Positions 41,078 to 49,993 of a stretch of DNA of 64,000 nt are shown here, in pieces. Below the pieces are notes generated by a model. The model worked only from the letters and a program-made list of their open reading frames with translations. It was not told the DNA's origin and did no database searches. The position numbers and the translations under genes were made by a program. Location: assembly GCA_964448675.1 (NCBI GenBank), contig CAYUZU010000018.1:1-64000 (forward strand). Reading direction: 5' to 3'. Numbering within the stretch: the first letter of the stretch is position 1; every line of letters starts with the position of its first letter. The stretch is from CAYUZU01 sp964448675. GTDB taxonomy: Bacteria; Planctomycetota; Phycisphaerae; UBA1845; Fen-1342.

Positions 41078-42064
41078 TCAGGCAAGAACCGTCTCGTCCA
41101 GTGCGACGCGCAGCTTGTCCAGGGCCTTGTTCTGGATCTGGCGGACCCGTTCCTTGGTCACGCCGATCATCTCGCCGACCTGCTCGAGCGTCTTGCCCTT
41201 GTTGGCGGCGTCGGCCCCGGGGTTATCCAGGGCAAAGCGGGCCTGGATCACCTTGCGTTCGACATCGGAGAGACTGCTCTTCTTTCCGTTCAGGATGGAC
41301 CGCAGTTCATCCACACAGGCCTCCTTCACCTCTTTTCGCCGACGCTCGAGATGGGTGCTCTTCTCCAGCGCCGGGTCGAATTCGACTGGGAAGCGGCCCC
41401 GATAATTCGAGGTGCGCGTCGCCACTCGTGAAAAGCTCTTGAGAATCGCGCGGCATGCGTACGTGCTGAACTTGTAGCCCCGCGCGCAGTCGAACTTGTT
41501 CGACGCCCGCATCAGCGCGAGGCTGCCCTCGCTGATGAGGTCTGCGGGATCGACGCCGCGAATCCGCGTGCGCTTGGCCATTGCCAGCACCAGCGGCATA
41601 TTCTCGCGGATGATCTCGCTGCGAATCGCGTGCACGACGGCTTCACGCCGCAGCAGTTCGGCCACGGTCTGCATGTTCAGCCGTTTGCCGTCGTATTCGC
41701 GGACGAGTTCGTACAGTTCGCGGCGGTGGTAGTTCAGCTTGAGGAACAGGTAGTGCTCGGGGTCCAGGCTGTCGAGCGGGTCATCCTCGTGGGCATCGAG
41801 CCCGTAGATGCCGCTGTCGTCAGACTTGGACGCACGGTCGCGAACCATGTCCAGGTCCGCATACGGATCGCCGAAGAGGGTGTCCGCCGCCGGATGGTCG
41901 AGCCAATCGTGCTGCATGTACTCGATCGGTTCGCCCAGCAACTGCTTGAGGCGCTTGGCGTCGTCCGCCGATAACTCGCGCAGCGCACTGGCCGACGGCA
42001 GCTTGACCTGCGGCTCGACCCGCCGGTTGGCACTCGTCCCCGTAGAGGGCTCAATCGGAAGCAT
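41078..42064 (-). CDS. Sigma-70 family RNA polymerase sigma factor
   Basis: 328 residues from the ATG at 42064 (GGGAAAGACG upstream). Region 1.2-2 contains RREAVVHAIRSEIIRENMPLVLAMAKRTR, then DLISEGSLALMRASNKFDCARGYKFSTYACRAILKSFSR; the tryptophan pair normally found in region 2.3 (FSTYAxWWIRQ) is replaced by CRAILK. Region 4 is intact (TLEQVGEMIGVTKERVRQIQNKALDKLR). It resembles planctomycete alternative sigma factors of the group 3 type. Its target genes are unknown. Confidence 0.9.
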   Translation of the reverse strand: MLPIEPSTGTSANRRVEPQVKLPSASALRELSADDAKRLKQLLGEPIEYMQHDWLDHPAADTLFGDPYADLDMVRDRASKSDDSGIYGLDAHEDDPLDSLDPEHYLFLKLNYHRRELYELVREYDGKRLNMQTVAELLRREAVVHAIRSEIIRENMPLVLAMAKRTRIRGVDPADLISEGSLALMRASNKFDCARGYKFSTYACRAILKSFSRVATRTSNYRGRFPVEFDPALEKSTHLERRRKEVKEACVDELRSILNGKKSSLSDVERKVIQARFALDNPGADAANKGKTLEQVGEMIGVTKERVRQIQNKALDKLRVALDETVLA

Positions 42065-42251
42065 CGTCTTTCCCAGCTCCAATGACGTCAGTACAACGGC
42101 GTGCTGCGCGAACAACATGGGCGCACCACACCACTGGCGAACGAGCAGCGCGCAGGGGCGCGCAAACTCACAACTATAAAGACGAAGCCGTTGAGTCCGG
42201 CAGGGGGGAGCCTGCAAACACGCCGGACACGGCATATGGGGAGCCAAGAGA

Positions 42252-42280
42252 AGTATACGCTACGCGGGCAGGCGGGGCAA
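42252..42280 (-). promoter_or_regulatory. Promoter of the sigma factor gene
   Basis: On the minus strand: TTGCCC (42275-42280), a 17-bp spacer, TATACT (42252-42257). Transcription would start near 42245 and give a ~180-nt leader before the ATG at 42064. Confidence 0.6.
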
Positions 42281-42483
42281 GGCCCGAAGCGCAATGTTTT
42301 ACACCACTGCCGCCCGGTGTGCGATTATCCCATAAATCAAGTCATGACGTGGCCTTAGGGCGTCGTTCCTCGCGACCGCCGCCCGGGGCACGCCGAGATT
42401 CTCGGGCCTGCGACGGAATCCGACCCGCAGGTCCGAGAGCGCGGGGGTCAAGTTGGCGGTGACAAGAATGCTGCGCCGGCGCG
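42281..42483. other. Rest of the 420-bp intergenic region between the sigma and DUF1573 genes
   Basis: Beyond the promoter just described, no gene, repeat or clear hairpin is seen. A second AT-rich box (GATAAT on the minus strand near 42330) has no good -35 partner. Confidence 0.4.
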
Positions 42484-43566
42484 TCAGCTGCCAATGACGC
42501 GGATCGGCACGGTGATCGTCTCATACTCGGCCACGTCCGAATCGGTGCGGAGCTCGATCTTCGGCTCGGCGTCGTCGGGCAGGTCGGCACCGGGCGGCAG
42601 GTGCACCACGATCTCCTGCGTCGACTTGGCGGGACGCTCCTTATCGGGCTCCACCTCGCGGATCTCGACGCGGATCGCGGGGACGGTGGATTTGGCGGCC
42701 ACGATCTTCACCGGCTGCGCGGGCGAGCACCAGACTTCCAGCGTGCGGGTGATCGTGCTCTTCGAGCGCTTGAGCATCAGCAGCTTGTCGGGCGTCACCT
42801 TGATCGGCGGCTGCACCGAGCCGAACATGAGCACGCGAATCTCCGGCAGGCGTTCCCAGCCGGTCTTCAGGATCGCCTTGCCGCGGGCCGCACCGACCTT
42901 CATCGGTGGTTTGGTCTTGGCGGTCAGCGAGTACTGCTTCCCCTCAGAAACCGTGCGCAGTGTGATCTCGTAGTCGCCGAAGTCCTGGTCGGGCTTCAGC
43001 TCGAGATTCATGTCCTCGGTGTATGCGTTGCTGATCAGCACGGTGCGCGTTTCGTCGCTGTTGCGATACAACAGGCCGAAGGAAATGCTGTTATCGGGCT
43101 TCATCTGATACATCGGCTTGACGAAGCCGCGCACCACGAACGGCGTCTCGTAGCGCCCCGACTGGCCGGCGATCTTCTTCTGGCGCGGGTCATTGGACAC
43201 GAACGTGATCGTCTGCCGCTGGCGGCCGGTGCGCTTGACGGCGTCAAACGTGACGGTCACCACGTCCGACGCACCGGGGGCCAGGGGGCTCTCGGGGTCG
43301 GTCGGGACGGTGCAGCCGCAGGAGCTCTTGACGTCGTGAAAGATCAGCGGCGCGTCGCCGACGTTCTTGATCGTGAGCTCGAACTTGAGCGGCTCGCCCT
43401 GCCAGACTTCGCCGAAGTCCCACTGCTTGGCGCTGAGCTCCAGCCGGGGCTGTGCGCCTTTCGCGTCGTCGCGCGGCGCGGCGTCCTGGGCGACCAGCAG
43501 TGCAGGCCCCCCCAGCATCGAGATGACCGCCGCCGCTGTCCAAACCCGCCAGTATCGCTGTTTCAT
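42484..43566 (-). CDS. DUF1573 domain protein (second of pair)
   Basis: 360 residues from the ATG at 43566. Signal-peptide-like N-terminus (VWTAAAVISMLGGPALLVAQ). The DUF1573 Ig-like domain at ~35-140 has WDFGEVWQGEPLKFELTIKNVGDAPLIF and the Cys pair in SSCGCTVP. The remaining ~220 residues are beta-rich and share layout with the preceding gene product. Periplasmic or surface; role unknown. The upstream gene ends 44 bp before this start. Confidence 0.85.
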   Translation of the reverse strand: MKQRYWRVWTAAAVISMLGGPALLVAQDAAPRDDAKGAQPRLELSAKQWDFGEVWQGEPLKFELTIKNVGDAPLIFHDVKSSCGCTVPTDPESPLAPGASDVVTVTFDAVKRTGRQRQTITFVSNDPRQKKIAGQSGRYETPFVVRGFVKPMYQMKPDNSISFGLLYRNSDETRTVLISNAYTEDMNLELKPDQDFGDYEITLRTVSEGKQYSLTAKTKPPMKVGAARGKAILKTGWERLPEIRVLMFGSVQPPIKVTPDKLLMLKRSKSTITRTLEVWCSPAQPVKIVAAKSTVPAIRVEIREVEPDKERPAKSTQEIVVHLPPGADLPDDAEPKIELRTDSDVAEYETITVPIRVIGS

Positions 43567-43610
43567 CGCTTCTTGCTCGCTGTTGCAGAGGTCTCGGGGC
43601 GTGGGGTGAC

Positions 43611-44702
43611 TCATTCCTGGCCGGACCAGCGGCCGTACATGATGTCCTCGAACTTGCTCTTGTCCTTGGTGATCAGCACGTCGAGCTTGGGACGCGCGGG
43701 ATCACTGGTGGACAGCTCGATGACGATGCCTTCTTCGGGGATGTCATTGGGCGCCGGGAGCGTGACGAACACCTCGGCCCGGGCCTTGACGGCGGGCTCG
43801 CGGCGCCGCTGCCAGTCCTTGGGGGGCAGCGTATCTCCCATCTTGATGTAGGTATTGGGGTTATCGCACTTGAAGCCGGTGAGGCGGAAGCTGCTGGGAT
43901 CCTGGTCGCCGTAGTGGTAGACATCGATCTTGCGACGGAACGCCTGGTCGAGGTTGCTCTTGGGCACCTGCATGGCGGCGGGCGACGCCTCGGTGGTGTG
44001 GCAGATCTGCACCTTGGCGTGCAGTTCGAAGACCGGCTCCTTCTCGAGCCCGGTCGAGAACTGCAGCTTGCCCCGGATGATCCCCGGCTCGAGCGGGCGG
44101 TTGGTGCGGGCGACGATGGCGTACTCGAGGCCGGGCCGCACCTCCTGGATCCGGACGTCGAGTTCCTCAAAGGTGTTCTTCTGGAGCTCGAGGCGCATGG
44201 GCGTGGGCATCTGGTTCTCGAGGATGCAGGGCATGGCGTTCGTCTGGCCGGGGCTGCCGTCGAGGGAACGAATGACCAGCCCGCCCAGCGGCTTGCGCGT
44301 GATCGCCCGCTTGACGACGCCCTTGATCGGGAAGTGCAGTTCCTCCCGGAAGGGATCGTTGCTGGTGATGATGACTTTCGAAGAGACCTGGCCCTGCTTG
44401 CCGTTGGTGTCGTACTGGACACGCATGTCGGTGGACTCGCCCGGCGGGATGACGTTGCGCTTGGGCTGGGCCACGGTACAGCCACAGGTCGTCCGCACGT
44501 TGAGCAGGCGGAGGTCGGCGTTGCCCTCGTTGCTGACGGTCAGCGTGATGACGGGCTTTTCCTCGTGCCAGACCTCGCCGAACTCCCAGGTGGACTGGGA
44601 GAGGGCCAGCCTGGGGACCTTCTGGTCCTGGGCGAAACCGGTGGCGCTCACCAGCGCCAGCAGACCTGCGGTCAGGATCGATTGACGAATCACGGCCGGC
44701 AT
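43611..44702 (-). CDS. DUF1573 domain protein (first of pair)
   Basis: 363 residues from the ATG at 44702 with GGAGGACAAGC before it. Signal peptide IRQSILTAGLLALVSATGFAQ; DUF1573 domain with WEFGEVWHEEKPVITLTVSNEGNADLRLL and TTCGCTVAQP; a beta-rich C-terminal region. It is paralogous to the following gene; the two probably arose by duplication and form an operon. DUF1573 proteins are abundant in planctomycetes and their function is not established. Confidence 0.87.
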   Translation of the reverse strand: MPAVIRQSILTAGLLALVSATGFAQDQKVPRLALSQSTWEFGEVWHEEKPVITLTVSNEGNADLRLLNVRTTCGCTVAQPKRNVIPPGESTDMRVQYDTNGKQGQVSSKVIITSNDPFREELHFPIKGVVKRAITRKPLGGLVIRSLDGSPGQTNAMPCILENQMPTPMRLELQKNTFEELDVRIQEVRPGLEYAIVARTNRPLEPGIIRGKLQFSTGLEKEPVFELHAKVQICHTTEASPAAMQVPKSNLDQAFRRKIDVYHYGDQDPSSFRLTGFKCDNPNTYIKMGDTLPPKDWQRRREPAVKARAEVFVTLPAPNDIPEEGIVIELSTSDPARPKLDVLITKDKSKFEDIMYGRWSGQE

Positions 44703-45027
44703 GCTTGTCCTCCAGCTGCAGAGGTTGTGGAACCTGTTTGGCGCGATTGGCCCCCCCGGCACCCTGTCGCCACGCCCAACACCATCGCCCGGTCCGCGCG
44801 CGACTGCCGCGCGCCGGCCGAGCCCTGTCCCTTGATAATATCGCCAGATGCGGTGGGCGTTGCAACCGCGCGGTCGCCGGCTGGCGCCGCGAGCCCGCGC
44901 CACGGGGGACAGGGCGCGGCGCGAATACAACTATCGACAGGTCAACAGGTTATAAGATGCCGGCCGGGCGGGACCGCCCGGTGCCGGGCACGCTTGCCGT
45001 GCCGGGGTCGCGTTGGTGTTACTGCGA
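44703..45027. other. 325-bp intergenic region after the pilus operon
   Basis: Holds a perfect 8-bp stem, CCGGGCGG / CCGCCCGG, at 44964-44981 without a T run, possibly part of tadC transcription termination. A stretch around 44930-44960 is AT-richer and may contain the DUF1573 operon promoter (a TTGACC box is visible on the minus strand), but no -10 at correct spacing was found. No gene seen. Confidence 0.4.
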
Positions 45028-45984
45028 TCAGCGGGCCAGCGTGGGATTCTGCTTGAGCGCCTCGAGAATGTTCAGGACCGCGGGGCCGCCCAGCACGACG
45101 CCCATCGCGGGGAAAATGAACAGCACGAGCGGGATCATGAGCTTGACGGCGGTCTTCTGAGCGCGTTCCTCGGCCGCCTGGCGGCGCTTGGTGCGGAGCG
45201 ACTCGGCCTGGTTGCGCAGCGCGCGGGCGATGCTGGTGCCGAATTTCTCGGCCTGGGTGATGACCGACACCAGGGAGCGCAGCTCCTCGACGCCGGTGCG
45301 CCGGGCCATGTTCTCGAGCGCCTCGCTACGCGGCAGGCCCATCTGGGATTCCATGGTGGCGATGCGCAGCTCTTCGGAGAGTTCGGTGTGCACCGGGGCC
45401 ATCTCGTCGCCGACGCGCTTGAGGGCGGCGTCGAGGGCGAGGCCGGATTCGACGGAGACGACGAGCAGGTCAAGCGTGTCGGGCAAGCCCTGACGGACCT
45501 TGGCTTGGCGCGAGCTGGTGGCCAGCGAAAGCCAGAAATTGGGCAGCATCATGCCGGCGCCGGCGCCGAAGGCCGCCGCCCCGAGCAGCATGGTCGGTTG
45601 CCAGCCGCCGGCGAAGCCGGCGCCGAGCGCAACCAGGGCGCCGACAACGGCGATGATGGTCTTGCTGGCCATGAACATGGTCTGGGCCTGGGCGGCGCGG
45701 TAGCCGGCGTTGGCGAGCTTGACGCGCAGGTTGGTCTGTTCCTCGTCCGAGGCGGGCATGACCAGCTTGGACAGCATGGGGGTGGCCTTCTTGACCAGGC
45801 CGTCGGTGGCGGTCTTGCGGGCCCGCTTGCGGATTTCGGCTTCGTCGTCGGCGGCGCGCAGGCCGGAAAGGCGGCGTTTGACCGCGTCCTGCCCGTCGCC
45901 GCGGCGCGGCCACAAGCTGTAGACCACGAGGCCGGCGGCGACCACCAGCAGGACGACGAGAATAATGACGTTGGTGTCGATCAT
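45028..45984 (-). CDS. tadC: Tad pilus inner-membrane platform protein TadC
   Basis: 318 residues of the T2SSF fold: an N-terminal TM helix (VIILVVLLVVAAGLVVYSLW), TM pair around 110-150, the GLPDTLDLLVVSVESGLALDAAL motif at the core, and a C-terminal TM (KLMIPLVLFIFPAMGVVLGG). Assembles with TadB to form the platform. Last gene of the pilus cluster, 24 bp after tadB. Confidence 0.93.
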   Translation of the reverse strand: MIDTNVIILVVLLVVAAGLVVYSLWPRRGDGQDAVKRRLSGLRAADDEAEIRKRARKTATDGLVKKATPMLSKLVMPASDEEQTNLRVKLANAGYRAAQAQTMFMASKTIIAVVGALVALGAGFAGGWQPTMLLGAAAFGAGAGMMLPNFWLSLATSSRQAKVRQGLPDTLDLLVVSVESGLALDAALKRVGDEMAPVHTELSEELRIATMESQMGLPRSEALENMARRTGVEELRSLVSVITQAEKFGTSIARALRNQAESLRTKRRQAAEERAQKTAVKLMIPLVLFIFPAMGVVLGGPAVLNILEALKQNPTLAR

Positions 45985-46008
45985 GTTGCGAATACCTCGG
46001 GGGGCGAC

Positions 46009-47034
46009 CTACACCTTGATGTTCACGATCTTCTTGATCATGGCCCAGCCCATGAGCTGCATGACGGCGGCGGTGGCGAGCATCATCTTGCCGAGGGGGT
46101 CGGTGAACAGCATCGTGGCATAATTGGAGTTCACCTTGAGCATGACGAGCATGACGATGACCGGCAGCGCCAGCAGGACGTAGCCCGACAGGCGGCCCTC
46201 GGCCGTCAGGGCCTTGACCGTGCCGAAGAGCTGGATGCGCTCGCGAATCACGGCGCCGATCTTGTCGAGCACCTCGGCCAGGTCACCACCGACCTGCCGC
46301 TGGATCAGGACGGCCGTGACGAAGAAGCGCACATCGAGCATGTCGACGCGCTCGGCCATGTTGCGCAGCGAGTCCTCGACCTTCAGGCCGAGGTTCTGCT
46401 CGTGGAAGACCCGGCCGAACTCGGTGCCGGCGGGGTCGGGCATTTCCTTGGCGACCAGCTGCATGCCGCTGGCCAGCGAGTGGCCGGCGCGCAGGGCCTG
46501 GCTGAGCAGCTCGAACACGTCGGGCAGCTGCTGCACGAGGCGCTCGAGGCGTTTCTTGCGCCGGCGATAGAGATAGAGAATCGGCAGCACGAAGACGGCC
46601 CCCGAGATGCCGATCGTCGCGATCAGCGGCAGCTTGAGCAACAGACCCACCGCCAGCAGGCCGCTGGCGATCGCGGTCAGATTGACCAGCGTCTGCGCGG
46701 CCGACCAGGGAACGTTGGCCTGCTCGAGCGTGCGCTGCAGGTTCGCGGTGAAGCTGAGCTTGTCGAAGGCCTTGGCCATGAAGCCGGTGGCTTCGGCGGT
46801 CTGCTTGCGAAAATCCTCGAAGTTGAAGCCGGCATCGTCCTCTTTCTTTGCCCGACCGCCGCCACGCAGGCGCGTCAGGACTTTCTTGCGCCGGGCGCGG
46901 CGCAGGTCGAAGACGGCGTTGTACACGCCGTAGGCCAGCAACGTGGAGCCCGCCAGCGGCAGGGCCACGAGCATGGCGGTGCTGCCGGCGTCGTTGAGGC
47001 TGAAGGCGGCAAGGAGTCCTGCCAGGATACTCAC
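46009..47034 (-). CDS. tadB: Tad pilus inner-membrane platform protein TadB
   Basis: 341 residues: N-terminal TM (MLVALPLAGSTLLAYGVY), basic stretch RRARRKKVLTRLRGG, two TM helices ~110-150, QLPDVFELLSQALRAGHSLASGMQLVAKEMPDPAGTEF (T2SSF core) and two C-terminal TM helices. Begins 6 bp after the cpaF stop. Confidence 0.93.
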   Translation of the reverse strand: MSILAGLLAAFSLNDAGSTAMLVALPLAGSTLLAYGVYNAVFDLRRARRKKVLTRLRGGGRAKKEDDAGFNFEDFRKQTAEATGFMAKAFDKLSFTANLQRTLEQANVPWSAAQTLVNLTAIASGLLAVGLLLKLPLIATIGISGAVFVLPILYLYRRRKKRLERLVQQLPDVFELLSQALRAGHSLASGMQLVAKEMPDPAGTEFGRVFHEQNLGLKVEDSLRNMAERVDMLDVRFFVTAVLIQRQVGGDLAEVLDKIGAVIRERIQLFGTVKALTAEGRLSGYVLLALPVIVMLVMLKVNSNYATMLFTDPLGKMMLATAAVMQLMGWAMIKKIVNIKV

Positions 47035-47040
47035 GACTCG

Positions 47041-48549
47041 TTACTCCTCGTCGATCACCAGGTCACGGGCCACGAACCAATCCGGATCAATGACCGAGCC
47101 GGAAGACTGCAAACGCTCCAGGAAGCCCGGCCGAACGCCGGTGGAAACGAGGCGTCCGAAAGCCTTGCCGGCGGCGTTCACGCCGTCCTGCTCGAAGCGG
47201 AAGAGGTCCTGCATGGTGACGACGTCGCCCTCCATGCCCTGCACCTCGGTGACCGAGCAGATTTTTCGCGGGCCGCCGGTAAGCCGCGCGGCGCGCACGA
47301 TGAGGTTGACGGCGGAGGCGAACTGCTGGCGGATGGCGCGGGTCGGGAGCTCGAAGCCCGACATCATCACCATGGTTTCCACGCGCTGCACGGCATCGCG
47401 GGTGCTGTTGGCGTGGATGGTCGTCATGGAGCCTTCGTGGCCGGTGTTCATGGCCTGGAGCATGTCGAGCGTCTCGCCGCCACGGCACTCACCGACCACG
47501 ATGCGATCGGGGCGCATGCGCAGCGAGTTGATCAGCAGGTCGCGGATGGTGATGCGGCCCTTGCCTTCGATGTTGGGGGGGCGCGTCTCGAGGCGCACGA
47601 TGTGCGGCTGGCGCAGCTGCAATTCGGCCGCGTCCTCGATGGTGACGATGCGCTCGTCGGCCGGGATGAAGCTCGACAGGTTGTTCAGCAGCGTCGTCTT
47701 ACCGGAGCCGGTACCGCCGACGATCAGAATGTTGAGCCCCGCGTGCACGCAGGCCTTGAGAAACTCGACCATCTCCGGCGCACAGGACTTGAAGCGCACA
47801 TAGTCATCCCACGTGATCGGGTCGGCGCCGAAGCGTCGAATCGACATCGAGGGGCCGTCGATCGCCAGCGGTGGAATGATCGCGTTGACACGGCTGCCGT
47901 CCTTCAGCCGCGCGTCGACCATGGGCGACACTTCGTCGCAGCGACGGCCGAGCGGCGAGACGATCTTGTCGATCACGTGGAGCAGGTGCGCGTTGTCCTT
48001 GAACTTCACTTCAGACAGGCTCAGCTTGCCGGCGCGTTCGATGTACACCTGCTTGGGCCCGTTGATCAGAATGTCCGAGACGAGCGGGTCGGCCAGCAGG
48101 GCCTCGAGCGGGCCGAGGCCGAAGGTCTCGTCGAGAATCTCACGCGCGAGCTTCTGCCGCTCGTTGAAGTTCAGCAGCGTGTCGGATTCCTCGCACAGGG
48201 CCATCACGATCTCGTGGACCTGTTCGCGAATCTCGTCGCTGGCGTTCTGGGCCAGCTTCGTCATGTCGAGCTGATCGACGAGCTTGCGGTGAATCTCGGT
48301 CTTGAGATTCTGGAACTTCAACGCGCGCTCGTCCGCCATCGGATCGGACCGTGGCTTCGGCGGCGGCTCGGGGGCCGGCGGCTTCGGCGGCGGCGCCTGG
48401 GCCGCGGGCTTGGCGGCCGGCGGGGGCGACGGGGCCTGTGCGGGCGGAGCAGCCGAGGCGCTGGCCTTCTCGGGCGGCGGCGCGGCCGGCGCGCCGCTGG
48501 GGGCCGCAGGGTTCGGCTGGTCTTCCGGCTTCCGCGTGAACAAGCCCAT
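47041..48549 (-). CDS. cpaF: Tad pilus assembly ATPase CpaF
   Basis: 502 residues. Residues ~15-75 are a Pro/Ala-rich low-complexity tail preceding the normal CpaF start. Core: DPLVSDILINGPKQVYIERAG, RVNAIIPPLAIDGPSMSIRRF, Walker A GGTGSGKTTLLN with Lys284, the Asp box region, Walker B VVGECRGGETLDMLQAMNTGHEGSMTTIHANS. The hexameric secretion ATPase powers Flp pilus assembly. The Pro/Ala tail is unusual and may be a docking tether. Confidence 0.95.
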   Translation of the reverse strand: MGLFTRKPEDQPNPAAPSGAPAAPPPEKASASAAPPAQAPSPPPAAKPAAQAPPPKPPAPEPPPKPRSDPMADERALKFQNLKTEIHRKLVDQLDMTKLAQNASDEIREQVHEIVMALCEESDTLLNFNERQKLAREILDETFGLGPLEALLADPLVSDILINGPKQVYIERAGKLSLSEVKFKDNAHLLHVIDKIVSPLGRRCDEVSPMVDARLKDGSRVNAIIPPLAIDGPSMSIRRFGADPITWDDYVRFKSCAPEMVEFLKACVHAGLNILIVGGTGSGKTTLLNNLSSFIPADERIVTIEDAAELQLRQPHIVRLETRPPNIEGKGRITIRDLLINSLRMRPDRIVVGECRGGETLDMLQAMNTGHEGSMTTIHANSTRDAVQRVETMVMMSGFELPTRAIRQQFASAVNLIVRAARLTGGPRKICSVTEVQGMEGDVVTMQDLFRFEQDGVNAAGKAFGRLVSTGVRPGFLERLQSSGSVIDPDWFVARDLVIDEE

Positions 48550-48602
48550 TGTCTACTCCTAATGCCTCGGTGTTCCCGGGTCAGCGGCGGCGCGGGCAAC
48601 GC

Positions 48603-49823
48603 CTAGCTGGACAGGAACGGGATCCGCTTCTTCCGCTTGGCGTCACCTCCCCCACCTTCGGCCGGGCCGGGCAGGTCGTCGCGATGCGCGATCGACTGGG
48701 CCATCTGCTCGAACGCCGCGCGCAGCTTGGATTTCGGGGCGTGCTCGAGCAGCGGCGCGCCGACGTTGACCGCGGTGCTGGCCGTCTTCCAGTCGTCGGG
48801 CAGGTACCACTCGATCTTGCGGCCGAGCGTCGTCTCGACGTCGCCCGGTTCGAGATAGCCGGCGTCGCGGCCGAAGCGGTTGCACACCAGCCGCACCTGG
48901 TCGAGGTTGTAGCCCGAGCGGCCCAGCTCGCGCAGCAGGCGGTCGGTGTTGCGCACCGGCGGCACGAGCAGCTGCAGCGCGACGAGGTACATGTCGGTCA
49001 TGGAGAATACGGCTTGCGCCGAGGGGTCCATGCGCACGGGCCCGTCGACGACCACGAAGTCGTAATGCTCCAGCAGCGCGGCGAGCACGCCCGCGCATTG
49101 GGCAGCGCTGATGTGCTGCGCCTGCTCGATGTCGTGCGGGATCGCCAGCACATGCACCCCGAGCGGGTGCTTGACCATCACGCGCTCGATCATCTGGGCT
49201 TCGATGTGTTCCGGCGTGTCGCACAGTTCGGCGATGGTGTAGGTGGCCTGGGCGTCGAGGAACATCGCGACCTGGCCGAAGCGGAAGTCGAGATCGACCA
49301 CCGCCACCTTGGGCTTCTCGCCACCCTCGGCCCAGTTGTCGATCTGGGCCAGCTCGACGGCGAGGTTGGTCGCGACGGTTGTCGCGCCGACGCCGCCGCA
49401 CCCTGCCACGACGGGGATCAGGCGGCCGGCGCGCTGGGCGCTGGGCGCTTCGCGGCCGATGCGGCGCAGGATATCGGTGAGCTGCTCGGGCGGGAACGGC
49501 TTCCAGAGGAACTCGCGCATGCCGGCGCGCATGGCGCGCATCACCAGCTCGGCGTCACGGTCCTCGGTCATGGCGATCGCCGCGAGGCGGTCCTTGCGCT
49601 CGTTGATCAGCGGCGCGATGACCTCCATCATGGCGTTGGGATTCGGGTCGAGATGCAGCAGCAGGACCTCGGCCGGGAACTGGCTGATGGCCTGGTTCAG
49701 CAGCACCGGCTCGTCGATCTCGGCGACGATCTTGACACCTTCGACGCTCAGCAGCAGAGCGCGCAGCTCGGGCCCCGCCTCTTCGTCCGCATTGACGACG
49801 ATGACCCGTACCGGCCTGCTCAC
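48603..49823 (-). CDS. cpaE: CpaE/TadZ-like pilus localisation protein with degenerate ATP site
   Basis: 406 residues from the GTG at 49823 (GGGAG upstream); the longer frame has no support. Residues ~5-115 are a receiver-like domain without the phospho-acceptor context (LLLHLDPNPNA). Residues ~135-385 are a MinD/ParA-like domain: PVVAGCGGVGATTVATNLA replaces the signature KGGxGKT with CGGVGAT, losing both lysines; VAVVDLDFRFGQVAMFLD and VVVDGPVRMD follow. It localises Tad machinery at the pole in relatives. ATP use is doubtful here. Confidence 0.88.
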   Translation of the reverse strand: MSRPVRVIVVNADEEAGPELRALLLSVEGVKIVAEIDEPVLLNQAISQFPAEVLLLHLDPNPNAMMEVIAPLINERKDRLAAIAMTEDRDAELVMRAMRAGMREFLWKPFPPEQLTDILRRIGREAPSAQRAGRLIPVVAGCGGVGATTVATNLAVELAQIDNWAEGGEKPKVAVVDLDFRFGQVAMFLDAQATYTIAELCDTPEHIEAQMIERVMVKHPLGVHVLAIPHDIEQAQHISAAQCAGVLAALLEHYDFVVVDGPVRMDPSAQAVFSMTDMYLVALQLLVPPVRNTDRLLRELGRSGYNLDQVRLVCNRFGRDAGYLEPGDVETTLGRKIEWYLPDDWKTASTAVNVGAPLLEHAPKSKLRAAFEQMAQSIAHRDDLPGPAEGGGGDAKRKKRIPFLSS

Positions 49824-49993
49824 AGCCGTGTCGCTCCCTTCATGCAAAGGCCACAGGTGCCGGACCACGAGACAACGCCGCCCATGGCGGTACGTTGTCC
49901 GGTGATCGTCGGCACCTGCGGCCCATCGCTGTTGTCCCCAAAGGGCACGCACCGCGCCGTGGCGGCACGCGCCCGCGAATGCACCTCTGTCAA

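Noticed and set aside
45013..48606. Very long open frame (1,197 codons) on the plus strand opposite tadC, tadB and cpaF
   Set aside because: It is antisense to three clear Tad genes; the His/Asp/Gln/Gly-rich translation is typical of GC-rich shadow frames.
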